Source of the DNA: Kitasatospora phosalacinea
Lineage (GTDB): Bacteria; Actinomycetota; Actinomycetes; Streptomycetales; Streptomycetaceae
Assembly: GCF_000716545.1 (NCBI RefSeq)
Contig: NZ_JNWZ01000003.1
Location: 62,001 to 126,000, forward strand
DNA length: 64,000 bases
Direction of reading: 5' to 3'
Shown piece by piece: positions 58,100 through 64,000 of the stretch. A program made the translations under genes and the position numbers. A model generated the notes under the pieces. That model saw only the letters and a list, made by a program, of their open reading frames with translations, was not told where the DNA came from and did not search any database. Numbering within the stretch: position 1 is the first letter of the stretch; every line of letters starts with the position of its first letter.

Positions 58100-59458
58100 T
58101 CAGCCGCGCGGGGCGAGCTTCACCCGGGCCGGGCCGCGCAGTTCCAGGGTGATGCCCTGCCCGAGCGGCACCTCCCGGTCGACCGCGGTGAGTTCGAACT
58201 CGCGCAGCAGGACGGCCAGCGCGAGGACCGACTCCAGCATCGAGAAGTGCTGGCCGATGCAGGCCCGCGGGCCGCCGCCGAACGGGAACCAGGCGTAGCG
58301 GTGCCGGGCGGCCTCCCGCTCGGGGGCGAAGCGCTCGGGGTCGAAGCGCTCCGGGTCCTCCCAGTGCGCGGGGTGGCGGTGGGTGACGTACGGGGCGACC
58401 AGGACGTCCGCGCCGGCCGGGACGGGCACGCCGCCGATCACGGTGTCCGCGACGGCCCGGCGGCCGACCGCGGGGGCGGCCGGGTAGAGCCGCATGGCCT
58501 CCTTCAGCACCTGGGTCAGGTACGGCAGCCGGGTGTAGTCGGCGGCGGTGGGGCGGCGGCCGTCGCCGAGCAGGTCGGCGACCTCGCGGTGGGCCCGGGC
58601 CTGCGCCTCGGGGTGCTTGCCGAGCAGGTGCAGGGCGAAGATCAGCGAGGTGGCGGTGGTCTCGTGGCCGGCCAGCAGGAAGACCAGCACCTGTTCGCGC
58701 AGTTCGGTGGCGTCCAGCTGTTCGCCGTCCTCGTCGCGGGCGTCGGCGAGCAGGCCGAGCAGGTCGTCCGCCCCGTTCTCCCCCTGGGCGGCGCGGCGGG
58801 CGATGATGCCGTCGCACACTTCGTACAGGGCGCGTTCGGCGGCGAGCGCCTTGCGGTGGCCGGGCAGCGGCCACTGCCGGGGCAGGCGCAGCGGGGAGAG
58901 AGCGCGGTCGCGGACGAAGCTGTTGAGGACGGGGAAGGCGTGGTGGACGGTCTCGACGGCCTCCTCGACGTCCTGGCCGAACAGGATGCGGGAGACGGTG
59001 CGCAGCGCGAAGCGGTTCATCTCCTCGCCGAGGTCGACGGTGGCGCCGGGGGCGGCGGCCCAGCGGGCGGTCAGCGCTTCGGCCTCGGTGCCGATGGCGT
59101 CGGCGTACTGGTCGACCCGCTTGCGGGTGAACAGCGGCTGGACCAGGCGGCGCTGGCGCAGGTAGTCGGCGTCCTGGGAGGTGAGCAGGCCGTTGCCGAA
59201 GCTCTCCCGGATCTCGCCGTAGAAGACGTTCTCCTTTCGGAAGTTGGCGGCGTCGGTGGCGAGCACCTGCTGGACGGCCTCGGGCGAGAAGACCATCCAG
59301 ATCTCGGCGCGCAGGCCGGGCGGGCCGGCCTGGATGCGGACCACGTCGCCGTGGTCGCGGTGGGCGGCGAGGTAGGTGGAGAGCGGGTCGCGCTTGAGGT
59401 CGAGCAGCGAGCCGATCAGCGGCAGGCCGGGCGGGCCGGGCACGCGGGTGGCGGTCAT
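58100..59458 (-). CDS. cytochrome P450
   Basis: 452 residues, ATG with AGGAGGGG upstream. I-helix motif LAGHETTATS, ExxR in KEAMRLYP, PERF motif DPERFDPERF and the heme loop FPFGGGPRACIGQHF with thiolate Cys at about residue 400. The N-terminal PGPPGLPLIGSLLDLKRDPLSTYL and overall pattern are of the class E type, as in bacterial P450s related to CYP102/CYP110 and eukaryotic enzymes. No ferredoxin is adjacent. P450 genes are often linked to conservons; here the MHYT gene and a terminator lie between. Confidence 0.93.
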   Translation of the reverse strand: MTATRVPGPPGLPLIGSLLDLKRDPLSTYLAAHRDHGDVVRIQAGPPGLRAEIWMVFSPEAVQQVLATDAANFRKENVFYGEIRESFGNGLLTSQDADYLRQRRLVQPLFTRKRVDQYADAIGTEAEALTARWAAAPGATVDLGEEMNRFALRTVSRILFGQDVEEAVETVHHAFPVLNSFVRDRALSPLRLPRQWPLPGHRKALAAERALYEVCDGIIARRAAQGENGADDLLGLLADARDEDGEQLDATELREQVLVFLLAGHETTATSLIFALHLLGKHPEAQARAHREVADLLGDGRRPTAADYTRLPYLTQVLKEAMRLYPAAPAVGRRAVADTVIGGVPVPAGADVLVAPYVTHRHPAHWEDPERFDPERFAPEREAARHRYAWFPFGGGPRACIGQHFSMLESVLALAVLLREFELTAVDREVPLGQGITLELRGPARVKLAPRG

Positions 59459-59595
59459 GGGTCCCCTCCTTCGGTGACCGAACCGCCTTGCCGCGGCGGT
59501 TCGCTGAAACCGCGTCAGTATCCCTCGGCCGACGGCGGCGGGCGAGGGGGCACCGGCCCGGCCCCGGAGAGGACTTGAGGCATTGCACATGCCAC

Positions 59596-59617
59596 CCTTA
59601 AGTTCGCCTTAAGGTCG
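59596..59617. promoter_or_regulatory. 11-bp tandem direct repeat in the P450/modA divergent region
   Basis: CCTTAAGTTCG (59596-59606) and CCTTAAGGTCG (59607-59617) differ at one position and are one helical turn apart. It is a likely site for a regulator bound as tandem monomers. It lies 23 nt upstream of the modA -35. The region 59459-59726 also holds CGAACCGCC/GGCGGTTCG arms (59479-59503) in the P450 5' UTR. Confidence 0.55.
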
Positions 59618-59639
59618 CTTGTGCGATGAGACAGCAGTC

Positions 59640-59667
59640 TTGAGCCCCGCAGCTGCGGGACTATGAT
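59640..59667 (+). promoter_or_regulatory. modABC promoter
   Basis: TTGAGC (59640-59645), 16-nt spacer, TATGAT (59662-59667). The spacer contains the perfect palindrome CCCGCAGCTGCGGG (59646-59659). Predicted start near 59674, about 50 nt before the modA ATG. Confidence 0.65.
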
Positions 59668-59726
59668 CACCTGATCAGCTCCCCACCCTCTCCCGCCACC
59701 GCCCACACGACCAGGGGAAACCATCC

Positions 59727-60521
59727 ATGCGCAGCGTCAGACGACTCCTCGCCGCCTCCGCCGTCCTCGCCCTCGCGGCCGGCCTGACGGCCTGCAGCGG
59801 CTCCGACGGCGGTTCCGCCTCGGTCGGCCCGGCCCCGTCCCGCCCCGACGTCAAGGGCACCGTCACGGTGTTCGCGGCCGCCTCGCTGAAGGAGTCCTTC
59901 ACCGAGCTGGGCAAGCGCTTCGAGGCGGCCTACCCGGGCACCACGGTGACCTTCGACTTCGGCGGCTCCTCCGCGCTCGCCCGGAACATCGTCTCCGGCG
60001 CGCCGGCCGACGTGTTCGCCGCGGCCAGCCCCGCCACCATGAAGACGGTCACCGACGCCAAGCTGACCGGCGGCGACCCGACGGTGTTCGCCCGCAACAC
60101 CCTGGAGATCGCCGTCCCCAAGGGCAACCCGAAGCACATCGCCGGCCTGAAGGACCTCAAGGGCGTCAAGACCGCGCTGTGCGCCGAGGAGGTGCCGTGC
60201 GGCGCCGCCGCCGCCACCGCGCTCGCGGCGGCCGGCGTGGAGCTCACCCCGGCCACCTACGAGCAGGACGTCAAGGGCGCCCTGACCAAGGTCGAGCTGG
60301 GCGAGGTCGACGCGTCGCTGGTGTACCAGACCGACGTCAAGGCCGACTCCGCCAAGATCGAGGGCGTGAACTTCCCCGAGGCCGCGCAGGCCGTCAACGA
60401 CTACCGGATCGTGCACCTGGCCAAGGCGCCCAACGCCAACGGCGCGGCCGCCTTCCTCGGCTACCTCGGCTCCGCGGACGCCCGCCGGGTGCTCACCGAC
60501 GCCGGTTTCCAGGCACCGTGA
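59727..60521 (+). CDS. modA: molybdate-binding lipoprotein
   Basis: 264 residues. Signal and lipobox LTACSG (Cys near residue 23). The mature part has TVFAAASLKESFTELGKRFEAAYPG, FGGSSALARNIVSGAPADVFAAAS and EVDASLVYQTD, the ModA/AlgQ-like pattern. It captures molybdate or tungstate outside the membrane. The stop TGA overlaps the modB GTG (GTGA). Confidence 0.95.
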   Translation: MRSVRRLLAASAVLALAAGLTACSGSDGGSASVGPAPSRPDVKGTVTVFAAASLKESFTELGKRFEAAYPGTTVTFDFGGSSALARNIVSGAPADVFAAASPATMKTVTDAKLTGGDPTVFARNTLEIAVPKGNPKHIAGLKDLKGVKTALCAEEVPCGAAAATALAAAGVELTPATYEQDVKGALTKVELGEVDASLVYQTDVKADSAKIEGVNFPEAAQAVNDYRIVHLAKAPNANGAAAFLGYLGSADARRVLTDAGFQAP

Positions 60522-61363
60522 CGCCGGAGGCCCCCCGCACCACCACCGCACCACACCCCCGGGGCCGACGGCGGCCCCGGGGGGCCGGGCGCGCCCCCGC
60601 CGCGCTGCTGCTGCCCGCGCTGCTCGGCCTCGCCTTCCTGGTGCTGCCGCTGCTGGGCCTGCTGGTCCGGGCCCCGTGGAGCGCCCTGCCCGGGCTGCTG
60701 ACCGGCCCCGAGGTGTGGCAGGCGCTCAAGCTCTCGCTGCTCTCGGCGACGCTGGCCACCGGCGTCGCGCTGGTGCTGGGCGTCCCGCTGGCCTGGCTGC
60801 TGGCCCGCACCGACTTCCCCGGGCGGCGCCTGGTGCGCGCCCTGGTCACCCTGCCGCTGGTGCTGCCCCCGGTGGTCGGCGGCGTGGCGCTGCTGCTGGT
60901 GCTGGGCCGCAACGGCATCCTGGGCCGCTGGCTGGACGCCTGGACGGGCGTCACCCTGCCGTTCACCACCACCGGCGTGGTGGTCGCCGAGGCCTTCGTC
61001 GCGATGCCGTTCCTGGTGATCAGCGTGGAGGGGGCGCTGCGGGCCGCCGACCCGCGCTACGAGGAGGCCGCCGCCACCCTGGGCGCCTCCCGGCTGACCG
61101 CGTTCCGCCGGGTCACCCTGCCGCTGGTCGCCCCGGGCATCGGGGCGGGCGCGGTGCTGGCCTGGGCCCGGGCGCTGGGCGAGTTCGGCGCGACCATCAC
61201 CTTCGCCGGGAACTTCCCCGGCCGCACCCAGACCATGCCGCTGGCCGTCTACCTGGCCATGGAGTCCGACCCGGAGGCGGCGATCGCCCTGAGCCTGGTC
61301 CTGCTCGCCGTCTCCGTCGCGGTCCTCGCCGGGCTGCGCGACCGCTGGATGTCCACCCCGTGA
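60518..61363 (+). CDS. modB: molybdate ABC transporter permease
   Basis: 281 residues from a GTG overlapping the modA stop. About 35 basic N-terminal residues precede the first membrane helix. The permease motif EEAAATLGASRLTAFRRVTLPLVAPGI and RALGEFGATITFAGN are typical of ModB/CysT permeases. Its stop overlaps the modC start by GTGA, so the three genes are coupled. Confidence 0.94.
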   Translation: MTPEAPRTTTAPHPRGRRRPRGAGRAPAALLLPALLGLAFLVLPLLGLLVRAPWSALPGLLTGPEVWQALKLSLLSATLATGVALVLGVPLAWLLARTDFPGRRLVRALVTLPLVLPPVVGGVALLLVLGRNGILGRWLDAWTGVTLPFTTTGVVVAEAFVAMPFLVISVEGALRAADPRYEEAAATLGASRLTAFRRVTLPLVAPGIGAGAVLAWARALGEFGATITFAGNFPGRTQTMPLAVYLAMESDPEAAIALSLVLLAVSVAVLAGLRDRWMSTP

Positions 61364-62448
61364 CCCGCCCCGTGGCGCACCCCCGCGCCGGAACCCCCGC
61401 CCTGGACGCCCGGCTGACCGTCTCCCGGGGCGCGTTCACCCTGGACGTGCCGCTGGCCGCCGAGCCCGGCGAGGTGCTGGCCCTGCTCGGCCCGAACGGC
61501 GCCGGCAAGTCGACGGCGCTGCGCGCGCTGGCCGGACTGCTGCCGCTGACCGACGGGCACCTGCGGCTGGACGGCGCCCCGCTGGACTCCCCCGCGGACG
61601 GCCTGTTCCGGCCCGCCGAGCAGCGGCCGATCGGCGTGGTCTTCCAGGACTACCTGCTCTTCCCGCACCTGTCCGCGCTCGACAACGTCGCCTTCGGCCT
61701 GCGCGCCCGGGGCCTGCGCCGGGCCGCCGCCCGGGCCGGAGCGCTGCCCTGGCTGGAGCGGATGGGCCTGGCCGAGCACGCCGGGCACCGCCCCGCGAAG
61801 CTCTCCGGCGGCCAGGCCCAGCGCGTCGCGCTGGCCCGGGCGCTGGCCGTCCGCCCCCGCCTGCTGCTGCTGGACGAGCCGCTGGCCGCGCTGGACGCCC
61901 GTACCCGGCTCGACGTGCGGGCCGAACTCCGGCGCCACCTGGCCGAGTTCGAGGCGGTCGCGGTGCTGGTCACGCACGACCCACTGGACGCCATGGTGCT
62001 CGCCGACCGCCTCGTCGTCATCGAGGGCGGCCGGGTCGTGCAGAGCGGCCGCCCCGCCGAGGTGGCCCGGCACCCGCGCACCGACTACATCGCCCGGCTG
62101 GTCGGCCTCAACCTGTACCAGGGCACCGCCGACGGCCGCCGGGTCACCCTGCCCGAGGGGCAGGCGCTGGCCACCGACGAGGAGCTGACCGGCCCCGCGT
62201 TCGTTGCCTTCCCGCCCGACGCGGTCACCCTGCACCGCCACCGCCCCGAGACCAGCGCCCGCAACCTGTTCCCCTGCACCGTCGCCGGGCTCGACCTGCA
62301 CGGCGACCGCTTCCGGGTCGACCTCACCGGCCCGCTCCCGATGGCCGCCGACCTCACCCCCACCGCCGCCGCCGAGCTCGACCTGTCCCCCGGCACCCGG
62401 GTCTGGGCCGCCGTCAAGGCCACCCAGACCCACGCCTACCCGGCCTGA
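61360..62448 (+). CDS. modC: molybdate ABC transporter ATPase with regulatory MOP-like domain
   Basis: 362 residues. Walker A LLGPNGAGKST, VFQDYLLFPHL, signature LSGGQAQRVALARAL, Walker B LLLLDEPLAALDA and switch VTHD. The C-terminal 110 residues (GPAFVAFPPDAVTLH, NLFPCTVAGLDLHGDRFRVDL, GTRVWAAVKATQTHAYPA) form a TOBE/MOP-type domain that binds oxyanion and gives feedback inhibition. Last gene of modABC; no modE regulator is nearby. Confidence 0.94.
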   Translation: MTRPVAHPRAGTPALDARLTVSRGAFTLDVPLAAEPGEVLALLGPNGAGKSTALRALAGLLPLTDGHLRLDGAPLDSPADGLFRPAEQRPIGVVFQDYLLFPHLSALDNVAFGLRARGLRRAAARAGALPWLERMGLAEHAGHRPAKLSGGQAQRVALARALAVRPRLLLLDEPLAALDARTRLDVRAELRRHLAEFEAVAVLVTHDPLDAMVLADRLVVIEGGRVVQSGRPAEVARHPRTDYIARLVGLNLYQGTADGRRVTLPEGQALATDEELTGPAFVAFPPDAVTLHRHRPETSARNLFPCTVAGLDLHGDRFRVDLTGPLPMAADLTPTAAAELDLSPGTRVWAAVKATQTHAYPA

Positions 62449-62498
62449 GCACCCCTCCCCTCGTGAACCGCACCCCCGGACCGCCCCGGCCCGTCCCG

Positions 62499-62547
62499 TA
62501 CAGTGGCGGGCATGCATCGCGGCGTCCTGCCCCCTCCCGCCCGCTGA
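62499..62547 (+). CDS. leaderless 11-codon upstream ORF with a Pro-Pro-Pro stall motif
   Basis: TACAGT at 62499-62504 is a good -10 element; the ATG at 62512 is 8 nt after it, where transcription should start. The ORF 62512-62547 reads MHRGVLPPPAR and stops 125 nt before the EamA gene. GCGGGC/GCCCGC arms follow the stop. Three consecutive Pro codons near the end slow ribosomes that lack EF-P help. No good -35 was found. The protein product is unlikely to matter itself. Confidence 0.5.
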
Positions 62548-62672
62548 GCGGGCGGCCGGCCACTTCCTGAGCCCGCCCGGGCCCGTCCCCTCCGCGGACG
62601 TCCGCCCCGGGCCGTTCGGTGCTGCCCGCTTCCGAGGCCCACCGACCACGACGGCTTTCCGGGAGTCACCCG

Positions 62673-63605
62673 TTGTCCTCCATCCCTTCCTCCGCCCTGC
62701 CCGCGCGGCGGGGCCTGCTGTACGTCGCACTCGCCGCCACCGCCTGGGGCACCGCCGGGGCGGCGGCCGCGCTGCTGTTCCAGCGCAGCGGCCTGGGCCC
62801 GCTCGCGCTGACCTTCTGGCGTTCGGTCGGCGGCGCGGCGGTGCTGCTGGCGCTGCGCCCGTTCACCGGTGCCCGACCCGCCGCGACCCGGCCCGCCCCG
62901 GGGCGGATCCTGTTCAACGGCCTGGGGCTGACGCTGTTCCAGGCCGCGTACTTCCTGGCCGTCCGGCACACCGGGCTGGCCGTGGCCACCGTGGTGACGC
63001 TGGGGTCGGCGCCGGTGCTGGTGGCGTTCGGCGGCCGGCTGCTGATGGGTGAGCGGCTGGGCCGGGCCGGGCTGGCCGCAGTGGCCGGGGCGGTGCTCGG
63101 GCTGGGCGTGCTGGTGCTGGGCAGCGGCTCCGGCGGGGTCGGCGGGGTCGAACCGGCGGGCCTGGCCTGGGCGTTGGCCTCGGCGGCGGGCTACGCGTCG
63201 ATCACCGTGGCCACCCGCCACCGGGCCGCGAGCACCGGCGCCGCCGACGACCCGGCGGCCACCACCCTGTGGTCGTTCGGGGTCTGCGCGGTGTGCCTGT
63301 TCCCGTTCGCCCTGGCCGAGGGCGCGCTGCCGTCCACCGGCGCGCTGCCCTCGACGCTGCTGCTGCTCGGCTACCTGGCGACCGTGCCGACCGCGCTCGC
63401 CTACGCGCTGTACTTCGCGGGCGCGGCGGTGGTCCGGGCGGCGACGGCCTCGGTGGTGGCGCTGATCGAGCCGCTCAGCGCCACCGTGTTCGCGGCGGCG
63501 GTGCTGGACGAACCGCTGACCCCGGCGGCGCTGCTGGGCACGGCGGTCCTGCTGCTGTCGGTGACGGCGCTGGCCCGGTCCGAGCTGCGGACGCCCGCCG
63601 CCTGA
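62673..63605 (+). CDS. EamA/DMT-family transporter
   Basis: 310 residues from a TTG at 62673 preceded by GGGAG; no better start is close. Ten membrane helices in two EamA repeats: [23 protein letters not shown] and, in the second half, [22 protein letters not shown]. The second repeat ends [25 protein letters not shown], the most conserved EamA segment. These carriers export amino acids or metabolites. A short upstream ORF and possible attenuator precede it. Confidence 0.88.
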   Translation: MSSIPSSALPARRGLLYVALAATAWGTAGAAAALLFQRSGLGPLALTFWRSVGGAAVLLALRPFTGARPAATRPAPGRILFNGLGLTLFQAAYFLAVRHTGLAVATVVTLGSAPVLVAFGGRLLMGERLGRAGLAAVAGAVLGLGVLVLGSGSGGVGGVEPAGLAWALASAAGYASITVATRHRAASTGAADDPAATTLWSFGVCAVCLFPFALAEGALPSTGALPSTLLLLGYLATVPTALAYALYFAGAAVVRAATASVVALIEPLSATVFAAAVLDEPLTPAALLGTAVLLLSVTALARSELRTPAA

Positions 63606-63614
63606 CCTCCGTGG

Positions 63615-63649
63615 GGGGCGCGGCCGGGCGGACCGCCCGCTCGCGCCCC
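63615..63649 (+). terminator. hairpin after the EamA gene
   Basis: GGGGCGCG (63615-63622) pairs with CGCGCCCC (63642-63649), and GGGCGG with CCGCCC inside (63626-63638). Confidence 0.75.
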
Positions 63650-63779
63650 CGCCCCGCCGGTCCGGGCCCGGCCCCGGTGCGGCATGATCGCCGGGCGTCC
63701 TTCCGGCCGGCCTCCGCCACCGCGGCGGCCCGCCGCCAGGCTCCCCGCCCTGACGAGTCCGCACCCCTCCGAGGTCCCC

Positions 63780-64000
63780 GTGTTCACCGACCTTCCCCTG
63801 GCAGACCTGCACGCCTACCGCTTCGACGGCGCCGAACCCGCCGACTTCGACGCCTTCTGGACGAAGACGCTCGCCGCCGCCCGCACCGCCGCCACCCCGC
63901 CCGTCCTGCGCCGCGTCGACAACGGCCTGATCCACGTCGACACCCACGACGTCACCTTCTCCGGCTTCGACGGCCAGCCCGTCCGCGCCTGGCTCCGGCT
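63780..64000 (+). CDS. acetylxylan esterase / cephalosporin-C deacetylase family, 5' part only
   Basis: Open from a GTG at 63780 (GAGG upstream) to the window edge, 73 codons. VFTDLPLADLHAYRF, EPADFDAFWTKTLAAAR and DVTFSGFDGQPVRAWL are the conserved start of the AXE1 family (carbohydrate esterase family 7), which deacetylate short xylo-oligosaccharides and cephalosporin C. The catalytic Ser/Asp/His lie beyond the window. Confidence 0.88.
   Translation, partial: MFTDLPLADLHAYRFDGAEPADFDAFWTKTLAAARTAATPPVLRRVDNGLIHVDTHDVTFSGFDGQPVRAWLR

Noticed and set aside
59515..59583. A 22-codon ORF (MPQVLSGAGPVPPRPPP, then a short tail) upstream of the P450 gene
   Set aside because: Proline-rich and tempting as an upstream ORF, but it has no good promoter placing it in the transcript and no ribosome site, so it is not listed as a gene.

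Overview
The window is very GC-rich with strong third-position GC bias, many GTG/TTG starts, 4-nt stop/start overlaps and several actinomycete hallmarks: two complete conservons (sensor kinase, roadblock, DUF742, GTPase), an ECF41 sigma factor, a mymA-like monooxygenase operon and a DasR-like operator. This points to a Streptomyces or Kitasatospora-type chromosome. The genus is inference; no rRNA, tRNA, CRISPR array, phage or transposase was seen.

Layout. 1-6.0 kb (minus): an organosulfur operon with a DszB-like desulfinase, an ABC importer, a second binding-protein-like gene without signal peptide, and an SsuD-like monooxygenase cut by the window edge. It is headed by a 12-codon leader peptide ending in Cys codons. 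An IclR regulator is divergent. 7.6-8.6 kb: a winged-helix regulator headed by a second Cys-ending leader peptide followed at once by a strong hairpin. 8.9-13.2 kb: conservon 1. 13.5-18.3 kb: acyl-CoA synthetase, secreted polysaccharide deacetylase with a dre-like site upstream, secreted SGNH esterase, Nudix hydrolase. 18.5-23.4 kb: sbcDC, then a HigBA-type locus whose toxin gene is broken. 23.4-31.7 kb: hydrolase with a small zinc-ribbon protein, YjbQ, a TagF-like wall-polymer transferase, PlsC, an F420-type reductase, and a SnoaL-LUD fusion divergent from an ECF41 sigma factor. 32.7-41.1 kb: ABC exporter, two SDRs, a coupled BVMO-hydrolase-SDR operon with divergent MerR regulator, an IMPase-like phosphatase. 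41.1-44.0 kb: an aminotransferase/decarboxylase pair probably making 1,3-diaminopropane behind a perfect iron-box palindrome. 44.2-48.7 kb: methyltransferase, CitAB/DcuSR-type two-component system and its likely target, a DctA dicarboxylate symporter. 49-52.8 kb: hypothetical genes, a scar with two gene remnants, an alpha/beta hydrolase lacking its catalytic Ser, and an MFS exporter preceded by small upstream ORFs. 52.9-59.5 kb: conservon 2, an MHYT membrane protein and a cytochrome P450. 59.7-62.4 kb: modABC molybdate importer. 62.5-64 kb: an EamA transporter behind a leaderless PPP-containing upstream ORF, and the start of an acetylxylan esterase.

Themes. Nutrient sensing is written at the translational level in several places: two Cys-codon leaders near sulfur genes and two transporter genes behind leaderless short ORFs. 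The most unusual content is the desulfinase plus sulfonate operon under a Cys leader, the transporter upstream ORFs, the decayed toxin with intact antitoxin, and the ECF41/SnoaL-LUD pair with matching promoter motifs.
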